From: Novosphingobium barchaimii LL02 | GTDB taxonomy: Bacteria > Pseudomonadota > Alphaproteobacteria > Sphingomonadales > Sphingomonadaceae | Direction of reading: 5' to 3' | NCBI RefSeq assembly: GCF_001046635.1 | Contig: NZ_KQ130456.1 | Span: forward strand, 282,013 to 346,012 | Length of the DNA: 64,000 nucleotides | Part shown: positions 16,486-26,521 of the stretch, one piece after another | How the letters are laid out: every line of letters begins with the position of its first letter | How positions within the stretch are numbered: position 1 is the stretch's first letter | The notes under the pieces: model-generated | Databases searched by the model: none | Seen by the model: only the letters and a program-made list of their open reading frames with translations | What the model was told of the DNA's origin: nothing | Translations under genes and position numbers: made by a program

Positions 16486-16785
16486 ATGATCGAGAACCAA
16501 AAAATCCGTCCGGCCCAGGTAATCGGCCCCCTTGGCGAACCGCTGACTGTCGATTCCCTTCCGCCCGCCAACACCACGCGTTGGGTCGTCCGCCGCAAGG
16601 CGGAAGTCGTCGCGGCTGTAAATGGCGGCCTGCTGTCGATCGACGATGTGTGCGAACGCTATCATCTCACGCTTGAAGAGTTCGCCTCGTGGCAGCGGGC
16701 TGTCGATCGCTCGGGCATGCAGGGCCTTCGTGTGACCCGAATCCAACACTATCGCGATCTTTACGAGCGCCAGCAGAAGTACTGA
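16486..16785 (+). CDS. sciP: CtrA inhibitor SciP (DUF1153 HTH protein)
   Basis: A 99-residue DUF1153 protein. The N-terminus MIENQKIRPAQVIGPLGEP and the helix-turn-helix RRKAEVVAAVNGGLLSIDDV with RVTRIQHYRDLY are near-identical to what is known for SciP, the small protein that binds CtrA and stops it activating promoters in Caulobacter. The ATG at 16486 fits the family N-terminus; an in-frame upstream ATG at 16402 lies in the preceding gene. A strong terminator follows. Confidence 0.93.
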   Translation: MIENQKIRPAQVIGPLGEPLTVDSLPPANTTRWVVRRKAEVVAAVNGGLLSIDDVCERYHLTLEEFASWQRAVDRSGMQGLRVTRIQHYRDLYERQQKY

Positions 16786-16812
16786 CCGCGTCCGGCAAGT
16801 CCGGCAACACTC

Positions 16813-16858
16813 AAAAGGCGACCGTGAACAAGGCTTCACGGTCGCCTTTTTGTATTTT
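16813..16858 (+). terminator. rho-independent terminator of sciP
   Basis: A 16-bp perfect stem (16813-16828 with 16835-16850) and a 6-nt loop are followed by TTTTTGTATTTTT. It lies 27 bp after the sciP stop. Confidence 0.93.
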
Positions 16859-17081
16859 TGCGCAATAATATAACACTCTTGCCCAAACTTGCCGTGATGA
16901 AGTCGTTCGTCGATGCAAGTCGACCGCGATCCCACTGAAGATTGCCTCGCTGTTTGCGCAGGTATATGAAACAAGCGGATTTGAGCCACGTCGGCAGCGT
17001 GCCCCCCAAAAGGGCCGGGAAGCCGTGTGGCGGGGGAAAGCACGCCGCCCAAGACGCGCGTGTGGTGCTTGCGGTGACCAG

Positions 17082-18302
17082 ATGAACTACGACAGCAGGA
17101 TTGAGCCCGGCCAGATGACCGCCGGGGAACCCGAAACCTATGAGGCGGGCCACAACCCGCTGACCGGCGACACCGAACAGGATCGCCGCTCGCGCCGCTG
17201 GATCTGGCTAGTCGCGATCGTCGTGGCCATGCTCGTCGTGGGCATCTGGTTCGTGGTCCATGACGGCGACAAGGGCGTGAGCGAAGCCGGCAAGGACGCC
17301 GCGCAGGTTCCCGTGGTCACGGTCGTCGTGCCCGGCCGGTCTACAGTCGCCGGAGAGATCAGCGCCACCGGCTCGCTGGCCGCGCGCCGGACGATGCCGG
17401 TCGGCTCAGTAGGTGAAGGCGGCGAAGTGCGCGAAATCCGCGTCGAAGCGGGGGATTGGGTCAAGCAGGGCCAAGTTCTCGCCGTCATCGATCGCTCGGT
17501 GCAGTCACAGGCGGCAGCCAGCCAGTCCGCCCAGATCCAGGTCGCCGCGGCCGATGCCCGCATCGCCCAGTCGAACCTCGATCGCGGCCTCAAGCTTGTC
17601 GACCGCGGGTTCATCTCCAAGGCCGATATCGACCAGCTTACCGCCACACGCGATGCAGCCGTGGCACGGGTCGGCGTCGCACGCGCAACGCTCGGCCAGC
17701 TCCGCGCTCAGAACGCCCGCCTCGACATCGTCGCGCCCGCTGCCGGCCTCGTCCTTGAGCGTAACGTCGAGCTCGGACAGGTCGTCGGCGGCGGCACCGG
17801 CGTCCTGTTCAGCCTTGCCAAGGGCGGCGAGATGGAACTGCTCGCCAACCTTTCCGAAGCCGATCTTTCTTCCCTGTCGGTAGGTGTGGAGGCCAAGGTG
17901 ACGCCGGTCGGCTCAGGCCGCACCTTCACGGGCCAGGTCTGGCAGCTTTCCCCGGTGATCGACACCACCACCCGTCAGGGTACTGCCCGCATCGCCCTCC
18001 CCTACGACGCCGCGCTGCGGCCCGGCGGCTTTGCCAGCGCCGTGATCGAAAGCGGCGCGGTAGTGGCGCCGATGCTACCCGAATCCGCGATTCAGAGCGA
18101 TGCCAAGGGCTCGTTCGTCTACGTCGTCGACGATACCGGCAAAGTCCACCGCCGCCCGGTCAAGACCGGACTGGTCACCGCCAATGGAATCACCGTCCCG
18201 TCCGGGCTGACCGGCACCGAAAAGGTCGTGCTGCGCGCCGGCGGGTTCCTCAACGACGGGGACAAGGTCAAGACCCGGCTCGTTTCCGCCACCGCCAAGT
18301 AA
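17082..18302 (+). CDS. RND efflux pump periplasmic adaptor (MFP family)
   Basis: A 406-residue membrane-fusion protein that links an RND pump to an outer-membrane channel. One N-terminal transmembrane helix (WIWLVAIVVAMLVVGIWFVV) anchors it; then come the lipoyl half-domains (VGEGGEVREIRVEAGDWVKQ and VLAVIDRS), an alpha-helical hairpin, and IVAPAAGLVLERNVELGQVV. The start at 17082 is one of several in-frame options; 17025 and 17115 are possible. It is followed 17 bp later by the pump gene. No outer-membrane channel gene is nearby, so TolC-like partner must be elsewhere. Confidence 0.9.
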   Translation: MNYDSRIEPGQMTAGEPETYEAGHNPLTGDTEQDRRSRRWIWLVAIVVAMLVVGIWFVVHDGDKGVSEAGKDAAQVPVVTVVVPGRSTVAGEISATGSLAARRTMPVGSVGEGGEVREIRVEAGDWVKQGQVLAVIDRSVQSQAAASQSAQIQVAAADARIAQSNLDRGLKLVDRGFISKADIDQLTATRDAAVARVGVARATLGQLRAQNARLDIVAPAAGLVLERNVELGQVVGGGTGVLFSLAKGGEMELLANLSEADLSSLSVGVEAKVTPVGSGRTFTGQVWQLSPVIDTTTRQGTARIALPYDAALRPGGFASAVIESGAVVAPMLPESAIQSDAKGSFVYVVDDTGKVHRRPVKTGLVTANGITVPSGLTGTEKVVLRAGGFLNDGDKVKTRLVSATAK

Positions 18303-18319
18303 CGGACGGACCCTCAGCC

Positions 18320-21300
18320 ATGCGTAACATGTCGGCCTGGTCGATCCGCAATCCGATCATTCCCATCGTTTTCTTCATCGGCCTGATGATCGCGGGCATC
18401 GTCTCGTTCAATCGGATGGACGTGAACAACATGCCGGACATCGAGTTCCCCGGTGTTCACGTCGCGGTCTCGCAGCCGGGCGCAGCGCCTACCGAGATCG
18501 AGACGCAGATCACCCAGATCGTCGAGGGCGCGGTGCGCTCCATCCCCGGCGTCGAGGAAATCCAGTCGACCGCGTCCGAAGGACGCTCAACCACCCTCGT
18601 TTTCTTCTCGGTCGGCACCAATGCCGACGTTGCGACCCAGCAGGTCAAGAACGCGGTCGACCAGGTGCGCGGAGAACTGCCCGACGGCATCCTCGAACCG
18701 CAGGTGTCCAAAGTCGAGGCCGGCGGCGGCGGCAGCCTCGCCTATTTCGCGGTCGCGGCCGACGACATGACGATCGAGCAGCTGAGCTGGTTCGTCGACG
18801 ACACCATCTCCAAATCGCTGCTTTCGGTCCCGGGCATGGCCACGGTAAGCCGGGACGGCGGCGTCACCCGCGAGATCCGCGTCGTGGTCGACCCAGCCCG
18901 GATGATCTCGCTGGGCGTCAGCGCGAACGACCTCAACAACGTGCTGCGTCAGGTCAACGTCGACGCGGCGGGCGGCCAGGCGGAAATCGCCGGATCGCGC
19001 CAGTCAGTCCGGGTGCTGGGAAATGCGCAGGATGCCTATGCCCTGTCGCAGACCCGCATCAACCTGGGCGGCGGCCGCCAGGTCAAACTGGCCGACATCG
19101 CCAGCGTATCTGACGGCTATTCCGACCGTACCGACATTGCCCGCGTTGGCGGCCGCGAAGTGGTGACCTTCGGATTCGAACGCGCACGCGGCGCTTCCGA
19201 CGTTTCGGTCTACGACGAGGCCGAGAAGAAGCTCGACGTCATCCGCAAGGCCCACCCCGATATCCACATCACTCGGCTGTTTAGCCAAGTGACCTATACG
19301 CGCGGCCAGTACACCAGTTCGATGGAGGCGCTGGTCGAGGGCGCGGTGCTGGCGATCGTGATCGTCTACCTGTTCCTTCGCGACTGGCGCGCGACGATGA
19401 TCTCGGCGCTGGCCATCCCGCTTTCCGCGATCCCGACCTTCTGGTTCATGGACATGCTCGGCTTCTCGCTGAACTTCCTGTCGCTGCTGGCCCTCAGCCT
19501 TGTCGCGGGGGTGCTGGTCGACGATGCCATCGTCGAAATCGAGAACATCGTGCGCCATATGCGCATGGGCAAATCCGCCTATCAGGCCTCGATCGACGCC
19601 GCGGACGAGATCGGCCTCGCTGTCGTGGCGACCACATTCTCGATCGTCGCGGTCTTCCTGCCGGTGGGCCTGATGCCCGGAATTCCCGGCCAGTTCTTCA
19701 AGGCTTTCGGCCTCACCGTCGTCGCGGCAGTGCTGATGAGCCTGGCCGTCGCGCGCATCATCACCCCGATGGTCGCCGCCTATTTCCTCAAGTCGCACGG
19801 CCATGCCGAACATGGCGGCGGCAAGGCGATGGACTTCTACATGAAGGTCCTCGCCTGGACGCTCGACAGCCGCGACGCGCACCGCCGCAAGGCAGCGCTG
19901 GTGCCGCAGCCGCGTGCCTGGTGGTATGTGGTCATAGCGACGCTGGCATTCGCCCTGCTTATCGGTGCGGGCCTCGGCCTTGCCGTCCTGCTGTTCTCGG
20001 CGCTGCAGGGGGGCCTTGCCAAGATCGGCCTAGCCAAGGCGGCCTTCGTCCTGGCCGCTGTCCTCGCCCCACTCGGCATTCCCGCGGCAATCTGGACGCT
20101 GGGCTGGCTGCTGCGCACGATTGCTGGCGCCCTGGGCGCGCTGGGCCGGTGGTATCGGTATTTCACCGACCGCGTGATCTCGCGCATGCATGACCACAGG
20201 TTCTACGCCTTCTGCGCCAGTATCTACGCATTGGTCGTTACCTTCGCGCTGCTCGCCGGTCTGCCTCAGCAGTTCCAGCCGAACACCAACGACGACACCA
20301 GCCAGGTCAAGATCGAGATGGTGCCCGGCACAACCCTTGAACAGAGCGAGGAAGTTGCCGGCCGCGTCACGAAGCTGCTCGAAAAGCAGCCCGAGGTTGA
20401 GCGGGTACTCGAATTTGCCGGCGAAGGCTCGGCGAACCTTCACATCGCTCTCAAGCCGGCGAACGAGCGTAAAGCCACCAGCATCGAGTTCGAGCGCCGC
20501 CTTGCCCCCACGCTTCAGGGCATCGCCGATGCGCGCGTCACTTTTGCCACCCAATCCGGCGGCTTCGGCAGCGGGCGCGATATTTCGGTCATGCTGTCGG
20601 GCAGCGATTCGGAGCTGCTCAACAAGACCGCCCAGACCCTGGTCGAACAGATGCGCGCAATTCCCGGCATTGTCGCCCCGCGTATCGCGGCCGACCTGCA
20701 GCGCCCCGAACTGGTCATCGTCCCCCGCCTTGACCTGGCCGCCCAGCTTGGCGTGACCACCGGCGCGCTGAGCCAGACGATCCGCATCGCGACAATGGGC
20801 GAGATCGACCAGAACACCGCCAAGTTCTCGCTCTCGGATCGCCAGATTCCGATCCGGGTGATCCTCGACCGCACCTCGCGCCGTGAATTCTCGACCATCG
20901 AGAACCTCCCGGTCGCCACCGCGAGCGGCGGCTCGGTGCCGCTCAGCCGCGTGGCCGAAATCCGCTTCGGCGCCGGTCCCACGCAAATCCAGCGCTACAA
21001 CCAATCGCGCCGCATCTTCGTGGGCGCTGACCTTGGTCAGGGCCAGATCAAGGGCCCAGCGATGGCCGCGATCCAGCAACTGCCGATCATGAAGAACCTT
21101 CCCGCCGGCGTCTCCAACGCACCCGTGGGCGAGGATAAGTGGCAGGCCGAGATGATCAGCAACTTCATCATCGCGGTGGTCAGCGGCATCTTCCTCGTCT
21201 TCGCGGTGCTGGTGCTGCTGTACAAGCGCTTCGTCTCGCCTCTGGTGAACATGGCGTCGCTGCTGCTCGCACCGCTGGGGGGTATGCTGGCGCTGACCGC

Positions 21301-21763
21301 GTGGGGCCAGCCGATCTCGATGCCGGTCTACATCGGCATCCTGATGCTGCTGGGCATCGTCGCCAAGAACTCCATCCTGCTGATCGACTTCGCGATCGAG
21401 GAGATGGCCAAGGGCGTCGACAAGCTGACTGCGATCATGGACGCAGGCCACAAGCGCGCCCAGCCCATCGTCATGACCACAGTGGCGATGACCGCCGGCA
21501 TGGTGCCCACCGCCCTCTCCCTCTCGGGTGACGGCGCGTTCCGTGCGCCGATGGGCGTCACCGTGATCGGGGGCCTGGTGCTATCCACCTTGCTCACCCT
21601 TGTCATCGTGCCGGCAGCCTTCAGCCTCGCCGATGGTTTCGAAAAGAGGGTCGGACCGAAGCTGCGCAAGTCGCTCCTGACATACGACCCCACCGAGCAT
21701 GGGCCAAAGGCCCCCGCGCAGGCCCATACCGGGGACGATCACCAGCCGCACCCGGCCGAATAG
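18320..21763 (+). CDS. RND efflux transporter permease (HAE1/AcrB-like) with extra membrane insertion
   Basis: A 1147-residue resistance-nodulation-division pump, a proton-driven exporter of the inner membrane. The N-terminus [20 protein letters not shown], the loop [20 protein letters not shown] (the proton-relay acidic pair in TM4), and the C-terminal [20 protein letters not shown] are typical. Length is about 100 residues more than usual AcrB-type pumps; the surplus is at about 515-620, after TM6, and contains two extra hydrophobic stretches. Substrate is unknown. It forms an operon with the adaptor. Confidence 0.93.
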   Translation: MRNMSAWSIRNPIIPIVFFIGLMIAGIVSFNRMDVNNMPDIEFPGVHVAVSQPGAAPTEIETQITQIVEGAVRSIPGVEEIQSTASEGRSTTLVFFSVGTNADVATQQVKNAVDQVRGELPDGILEPQVSKVEAGGGGSLAYFAVAADDMTIEQLSWFVDDTISKSLLSVPGMATVSRDGGVTREIRVVVDPARMISLGVSANDLNNVLRQVNVDAAGGQAEIAGSRQSVRVLGNAQDAYALSQTRINLGGGRQVKLADIASVSDGYSDRTDIARVGGREVVTFGFERARGASDVSVYDEAEKKLDVIRKAHPDIHITRLFSQVTYTRGQYTSSMEALVEGAVLAIVIVYLFLRDWRATMISALAIPLSAIPTFWFMDMLGFSLNFLSLLALSLVAGVLVDDAIVEIENIVRHMRMGKSAYQASIDAADEIGLAVVATTFSIVAVFLPVGLMPGIPGQFFKAFGLTVVAAVLMSLAVARIITPMVAAYFLKSHGHAEHGGGKAMDFYMKVLAWTLDSRDAHRRKAALVPQPRAWWYVVIATLAFALLIGAGLGLAVLLFSALQGGLAKIGLAKAAFVLAAVLAPLGIPAAIWTLGWLLRTIAGALGALGRWYRYFTDRVISRMHDHRFYAFCASIYALVVTFALLAGLPQQFQPNTNDDTSQVKIEMVPGTTLEQSEEVAGRVTKLLEKQPEVERVLEFAGEGSANLHIALKPANERKATSIEFERRLAPTLQGIADARVTFATQSGGFGSGRDISVMLSGSDSELLNKTAQTLVEQMRAIPGIVAPRIAADLQRPELVIVPRLDLAAQLGVTTGALSQTIRIATMGEIDQNTAKFSLSDRQIPIRVILDRTSRREFSTIENLPVATASGGSVPLSRVAEIRFGAGPTQIQRYNQSRRIFVGADLGQGQIKGPAMAAIQQLPIMKNLPAGVSNAPVGEDKWQAEMISNFIIAVVSGIFLVFAVLVLLYKRFVSPLVNMASLLLAPLGGMLALTAWGQPISMPVYIGILMLLGIVAKNSILLIDFAIEEMAKGVDKLTAIMDAGHKRAQPIVMTTVAMTAGMVPTALSLSGDGAFRAPMGVTVIGGLVLSTLLTLVIVPAAFSLADGFEKRVGPKLRKSLLTYDPTEHGPKAPAQAHTGDDHQPHPAE

Positions 21764-21775
21764 GAAGAACGCACA

Positions 21776-23053
21776 TTGCCGCCAGCCGGGCGTAGTTCAG
21801 CAGGTCTCGCATTGAAGGGCATCCCGCAGGACCGGGCACAGCGCATGCGCCTTTTCGCCACTGGCCTGCTGTTGGCGATGGCGGTCGCGTTCATCCTGCT
21901 TCGGCGCTTCGGGGGTGAACACCCTGGCTGGGGTTATGCCATTGCGTTCACCGAAGCGGCCATGGTCGGCGGTCTGGCGGACTGGTTCGCGGTAACCGCG
22001 CTGTTCCGCCGCCCGCTTGGCCTTCCTATCCCGCACACCGCGATCATCCCCGAGAACAAGAACCGTATCGCCGATTCGATGGCGACATTTCTGCGTGACA
22101 ATTTCCTCACCCCTCAGGTCGTCGCCCGCCGGGTAAACGCCTTCAACTTCGCCAGTTCCGCTGGCGGTTTCCTGTCCGACCCCGGTCGGGGCGGCGAATC
22201 GCGCCTGCGCGCGGGCGCCGCCAACCTCGTTGCCGACGTGCTCGAATCGCTCGACCCCGACCGGCTGGGTAATCAGATCCGCGCCGGGATGGCGCGCCAA
22301 TTGGAGCGGGTAGAGATCGCCCCCCTGCTTGGCCAAATGCTCTCGGCCACGATTGCCGACCGCCGCCACCTACCCCTGCTGGATGGGGCGATCCGCTGGG
22401 CGGGCGAGGCGCTGGAGGCAAACGAGGAGCTGGTGCGTACCATGATCCGCGAGCGCGCGCACGGCCTGCTGCGCTTCACCGGTCTCGACAGCCGCATCGC
22501 CAATTCGGTGCTGGACGGCCTCTACAAGCTGCTGGCGGAAATGATCGTCCAGCCCGACCACCCGCTCAAAGCCAAAGTCGAGCAGATGCTGCAGGGTCTG
22601 GCCCACGACCTCCAGCACGACGGGGCCCTGCGCGCGCGCGTCGAGAACGCCAAGCGCGAGCTCATCGCCAACCCGGCCGTAAGCCAGTGGTGGCAGGGCG
22701 TGTGGGAACGTCTGCGCCAACAGCTCATCGCCGCCGCGCGCGATCCGCACACGGCGTTGGGCGGCCAGCTGACGACGATGCTGGGCGAACTGGGCAACGC
22801 CCTGCGTGACGACCCTCGCCTGCAAAGCCAGATCAACCGCTTTGCACGCCGCACTTTGGTCGGCGTGACCGCGCGCTACGGCGACGAGATCGTTCGCTTG
22901 GTCTCGGAAACGGTAAAACGCTGGGACGCCCGCACCGTTAGCGACCGTATCGAAGGCGCGGTCGGCCGCGACCTCCAGTTCATCCGCATCAACGGTACCT
23001 TGGTAGGCGGACTGTTCGGGGTCTGCATCCACGCGGTCGACCGGTGGCTATGA
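21776..23053 (+). CDS. DUF445 family membrane protein
   Basis: A 425-residue DUF445 protein. The N-terminal helix MRLFATGLLLAMAVAFILL is followed by the family mark EAAMVGGLADWFAVTALFRRP and PIPHTAIIPENKNRIADS; the long middle is helical, and the C-terminus RINGTLVGGLFGVCIHAV holds a second membrane helix. Members are inner-membrane anchored proteins without a settled function. The start TTG at 21776 has AGGAAG at good spacing; ATG at 21845 is the alternative. The stop overlaps the next ATG in ATGA. Confidence 0.9.
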   Translation: MPPAGRSSAGLALKGIPQDRAQRMRLFATGLLLAMAVAFILLRRFGGEHPGWGYAIAFTEAAMVGGLADWFAVTALFRRPLGLPIPHTAIIPENKNRIADSMATFLRDNFLTPQVVARRVNAFNFASSAGGFLSDPGRGGESRLRAGAANLVADVLESLDPDRLGNQIRAGMARQLERVEIAPLLGQMLSATIADRRHLPLLDGAIRWAGEALEANEELVRTMIRERAHGLLRFTGLDSRIANSVLDGLYKLLAEMIVQPDHPLKAKVEQMLQGLAHDLQHDGALRARVENAKRELIANPAVSQWWQGVWERLRQQLIAAARDPHTALGGQLTTMLGELGNALRDDPRLQSQINRFARRTLVGVTARYGDEIVRLVSETVKRWDARTVSDRIEGAVGRDLQFIRINGTLVGGLFGVCIHAVDRWL

Positions 23054-23595
23054 GCGGAAAACCGATACTGACGACGCAGCGTTTGGAATTGTACCGCCCT
23101 GCCCCCGGCGACCTCCCCGGCCTGTGCCGCCTGATCGCGGACGAGGAAACACGCCGCTACCTCGGCCCCGCCAGCGCCGATCCCCAGCCCCAGTTCGAGC
23201 GCCTGCTGCGCAATGCAGGGTCCTGGGCACTATATGGCTACGGCAGCTTCATGGTGCGATTCCGGGGCGAGGGCGAGATCATCGCGAGCGGCGGAATTTT
23301 CCATTCCTACCGCGGCTATGGAGAAGCGCTGGGCTTGGACGACGTGCCCGAAGCCGGCTGGATCGTGCGCGCCGACCATTGCGGACAGGGCATCGCCGGC
23401 GAGGTCATGGAGGCCGTGCTCTCATGGTTCGACGAGGCTCACGGCTCCCGCCGCATCGCCTGCATGATCGAGGATGGCAACACCGCATCTCAGCGGCTCG
23501 CAGCCAAGCTCGGCTTCGCGCACTATGGCGCCCATGAGGTAACCGATGGCCCTGTTCCGGTAGTTCTGGGGTTGTACGAACGTCTGAGGCCCTGA
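23050..23595 (+). CDS. GNAT family N-acetyltransferase (RimJ/RimL type)
   Basis: A 181-residue GNAT of the Acetyltransf_3 type. N-terminal LTTQRLELYRPAPGDLPGL and LIADEETRRYLG, the acetyl-CoA motif ADHCGQGIAGEVMEAVLSW, and ACMIEDGNTASQRLAAKLGF are typical of RimJ-like enzymes. The ATG at 23050 overlaps the DUF445 stop, so the two are coupled. The acceptor substrate is unknown. Confidence 0.88.
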   Translation: MSGKPILTTQRLELYRPAPGDLPGLCRLIADEETRRYLGPASADPQPQFERLLRNAGSWALYGYGSFMVRFRGEGEIIASGGIFHSYRGYGEALGLDDVPEAGWIVRADHCGQGIAGEVMEAVLSWFDEAHGSRRIACMIEDGNTASQRLAAKLGFAHYGAHEVTDGPVPVVLGLYERLRP

Positions 23596-23610
23596 CGCGG
23601 GCACATACGA

Positions 23611-24504
23611 TCAGCCCATCTTGTACAGGATCGTCGCCGTATAATAGGAATCGATAGGCTGCCCGCTCTGGTCGAGGGCAGGCTGGAAGCGCGCCTCCTT
23701 GAGAACAATGCCGCAGGCGCGGACCTTGAAATCCGTGTTGGCGAAAGCCTGCGCAGTATCGCAGCGCGTCGCCGCGCCTGTCTTGTCCACCACGATCTGC
23801 ATGTTCACACGCGCTTCCCTGCGCTTTAACATGAGTTCGGCCGGATATATCCGCTGGATGTGCTCGATCCACGAAACATCCCCCACCCTTACCCGGCGGC
23901 TCAGCTTGGACTGGGCGACCGGATCAAGTCCCCACCGGGTAACCAGGCCATCGGTACATTGACGCATGGTCGCCAGCGCTTTCGCCATGGGGCCGGTCTT
24001 GAGGATGAAACGCTGGCCGGAAGTGGCGATCGAGATGGTGTCGATCTGCGCCTCGACAGCCAGATCAATCGCTACCGGCCGAATGTCGTCCTCCTCTTCC
24101 AATTCCGTTTTCTCCTGCGGAGGTGCCGTCATCGAAAGCGTGTTGGAGAAGACCACAGCGGCGCCGTAGTCTTCGTTCTTGCCCATCTGGTGCGAACGGA
24201 CCGGCAGCGGTTCTCCCCCTCCGTAGGCGATAGTGAACCTGTGCGCGGTCTGCAGAATTCTGGCCGGCGCGCCTGACAGCGTGATTTCGAAATGATAGCC
24301 CGGCGCATAGGTCCGCATGCCAAGCAGCACAGGTTTGTCATCGGTGCCGAACTTGCGCGCCAGCAGACAGCTTTTCTCGCCCGCGTCGAGGAGCCAGTTC
24401 GACGCTTTCGGCAGGATCGTTTCCTTGGTCTTCGCATGGACGGGCGAGGCGGCAGCCGTCAGTCCGCCAAAAACAAAAAGCGCGAGAAAATACCGATGGA
24501 TCAC
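23611..24504 (-). CDS. secreted protein with C-terminal TonB-like domain
   Basis: A 297-residue protein with a signal peptide cleaved near SPVHA-KT. The middle is not recognised. The C-terminal 75 residues (MQIVVDKTGAATRCDTAQAF, then LKEARFQPALDQSGQPIDSYY) resemble the TonB C-terminal fold. It has no transmembrane anchor and no proline-rich spanner, so it is not a working TonB. Such proteins are frequent in sphingomonads as secreted 'energy transducer TonB' annotations of unknown function. It converges on the GNAT gene with 15 bp between. Confidence 0.7.
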   Translation of the reverse strand: MIHRYFLALFVFGGLTAAASPVHAKTKETILPKASNWLLDAGEKSCLLARKFGTDDKPVLLGMRTYAPGYHFEITLSGAPARILQTAHRFTIAYGGGEPLPVRSHQMGKNEDYGAAVVFSNTLSMTAPPQEKTELEEEDDIRPVAIDLAVEAQIDTISIATSGQRFILKTGPMAKALATMRQCTDGLVTRWGLDPVAQSKLSRRVRVGDVSWIEHIQRIYPAELMLKRREARVNMQIVVDKTGAATRCDTAQAFANTDFKVRACGIVLKEARFQPALDQSGQPIDSYYTATILYKMG

Positions 24505-24557
24505 GTCTGACCTGCCCCTTCACTTCGGCGCGCCCGTGAACGCCGTCCATACGAAAT

Positions 24558-24583
24558 AACCCCCGGACTTGCATCCGGGGGTT
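24558..24583 (-). terminator. terminator of etfBA operon
   Basis: AACCCCCGGA (24558-24567) pairs with TCCGGGGGTT (24574-24583) around a 6-nt loop; read on the minus strand it is followed by ATTTCG. It lies 26 bp after the etfA stop. Confidence 0.75.
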
Positions 24584-24609
24584 AAATCTTTGTGACGGCA
24601 AGGAAAAGC

Positions 24610-25539
24610 TCAAAGCTTGCCGGTAAGCTCCGGTACGGCAGTGAACAGGTCAGCGACCAGGCCGATATCGGCGACCTGGAAGATCGGCGCGTCCTCGTCC
24701 TTGTTGATGGCGATGATGGTCTTGGAGTCCTTCATGCCGGCAAGGTGCTGGATCGCGCCCGAGATGCCGACGGCGATGTAGACTTCCGGTGCGACGATCT
24801 TGCCGGTCTGGCCAACCTGATAATCGTTGGGCACATAACCCGCATCGACCGCGGCGCGCGATGCGCCAACGCCGGCGCCCAGCTTGTCCGCCAGCGGCAG
24901 GATGATCGATTCGAAAGTCTCCGAATCCTTCAGCGCGCGGCCGCCGGAAACGATGATCTTCGCGCTGGTCAGTTCGGGACGCTCGGACTTGGCAAGCTCT
25001 GCGCCAACGAACGCGGACAGGCCGGCATCACCGGCGCCCGACACGTCTTCGACCGTGCCCGAACCGCCCGTGGCTTCCGCCTTGGCGAAGGCGGTGCCGC
25101 GCACGGTGATGACCAGCTTGGCATCGCTCGATTCCACGGTGGCGATGGCGTTACCGGCATAGATCGGACGCGTGAAGGTCTTCTCGCCCTCGACCGAGAG
25201 GATGTCCGAGATCTGCATCACATCGAGCAGCGCGGCAACGCGCGGCGCGATGTTCTTGCCGGTGGTGGTGGCGGGCACCACGAAGGCATCGTGATGGCCC
25301 ATCAGCTCGGCGACGAGCGGGGCGACGTTTTCGGCCAGGCCATGCTCGTAGGCGGCGTTGTCGGCGAGGTGGACCTTGCCCACACCGGCGATCTGCGCAG
25401 CGGCATCGGCCACGGCGCGGCAGCCAGACCCTGCAACCAGCAGATGCACTTCACCCAGCTTGGCAGCGGCGGTGACGACGGCGAGGGTGGCGTCCTTGAC
25501 GACAGCGTTGTCGTGCTCAACCCAAACAAGAGTCTTCAT
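24610..25539 (-). CDS. etfA: electron transfer flavoprotein subunit alpha
   Basis: A 309-residue ETF alpha subunit, which with the beta subunit carries electrons from acyl-CoA and other flavin dehydrogenases to ETF-ubiquinone oxidoreductase. The FAD-binding C-terminal part is clear: [37 protein letters not shown], and [19 protein letters not shown]. It starts 1 bp after the etfB stop. Confidence 0.96.
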   Translation of the reverse strand: MKTLVWVEHDNAVVKDATLAVVTAAAKLGEVHLLVAGSGCRAVADAAAQIAGVGKVHLADNAAYEHGLAENVAPLVAELMGHHDAFVVPATTTGKNIAPRVAALLDVMQISDILSVEGEKTFTRPIYAGNAIATVESSDAKLVITVRGTAFAKAEATGGSGTVEDVSGAGDAGLSAFVGAELAKSERPELTSAKIIVSGGRALKDSETFESIILPLADKLGAGVGASRAAVDAGYVPNDYQVGQTGKIVAPEVYIAVGISGAIQHLAGMKDSKTIIAINKDEDAPIFQVADIGLVADLFTAVPELTGKL

Positions 25540-25540
25540 T

Positions 25541-26287
25541 TCAGGCTACTCCCATTTCCTTGAGCTTCGCGACGAGGGCGTCGACGTCAGCGATCTTGAT
25601 ACCTGCGGAACGCACCGGCGGCTCGGAAACCTTGAGGGTCTTGAGACGCGGCGTGATGTCGACCCCGTAGTCGGCGGGGCTCTTGGTATCGAGCTGCTTC
25701 TTCTTTGCCTTCATGATGTTGGGCAGCGAAGCATAGCGCGGCTCGTTCAGGCGAAGGTCGGTGGTGACGATGGCGGGAAGCGTCAGCTTCACCGTTTCGA
25801 GACCGCCGTCGACTTCGCGGGTGACGACAACCTGCTCGCCGTCGATCTCGATCTTGTTGGCGAAGGTGCCCTGAGGGCGGCCCAGCAACGCGGCGAGCAT
25901 CTGGCCGGTCTGGTTCGAATCGTCATCGATCGCCTGCTTGCCAAGGATCACCAGGCCGGGGTTTTCTTCGCCGACGATGGCTTTCAGGATCTTGGCGACG
26001 GCCAGCGGCTCGACCTCCGCGTCGGTCTCGATCAGGATCGCCCGGTCGGCGCCCATGGCAAGCGCGGTACGCAGGGTTTCGGCAGCCTTGGCCGGCCCGA
26101 CCGAGACCGCGATGATCTCTTCAGCCTTGCCCGCTTCCTTGATACGGATGGCTTCTTCCACCGCGATCTCGTCGAACGGGTTCATGCTCATCTTGACGTT
26201 GGCAAGGTCAACACCCGTGCCGTCGGCCTTGACCCGCGGCTTCACGTTATAGTCGATGACCCGCTTTACGGGCACGATGATCTTCAT
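25541..26287 (-). CDS. etfB: electron transfer flavoprotein subunit beta
   Basis: A 248-residue ETF beta subunit that binds AMP and forms the docking loop for dehydrogenases. Marks are [53 protein letters not shown], and the recognition loop [17 protein letters not shown]. First gene of the etfBA operon; its promoter lies in 26288-26432. Confidence 0.97.
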   Translation of the reverse strand: MKIIVPVKRVIDYNVKPRVKADGTGVDLANVKMSMNPFDEIAVEEAIRIKEAGKAEEIIAVSVGPAKAAETLRTALAMGADRAILIETDAEVEPLAVAKILKAIVGEENPGLVILGKQAIDDDSNQTGQMLAALLGRPQGTFANKIEIDGEQVVVTREVDGGLETVKLTLPAIVTTDLRLNEPRYASLPNIMKAKKKQLDTKSPADYGVDITPRLKTLKVSEPPVRSAGIKIADVDALVAKLKEMGVA

Positions 26288-26432
26288 GCGATCTGTCCTC
26301 TCACTGCTGGGACGGCAAAATTTAACCGCGCGATTAAACTGGTGGGGGAGCTATCGCGTTCCTAGTCCACCGCGTCAAGTCTCACATAGCGCTAAGAGCT
26401 TGGCCGGCAGATAGCTGAGCTACATATGCAAA

Positions 26433-26460
26433 ACGGCGGGGGTCGCGAAACCCCCGCCGT
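26433..26460 (-). terminator. terminator of sucC
   Basis: ACGGCGGGGGT (26433-26443) and its complement (26450-26460) form an 11-bp perfect stem with a 6-nt loop; on the minus strand it is followed by TTTTGC. It separates sucC from etfB. Confidence 0.8.
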
Positions 26461-26521
26461 CTCAATATTCGTCATGTGATCGCGCGCACGACGTTTCGTC
26501 GCCCGCGCGAACGCAGCCCGA

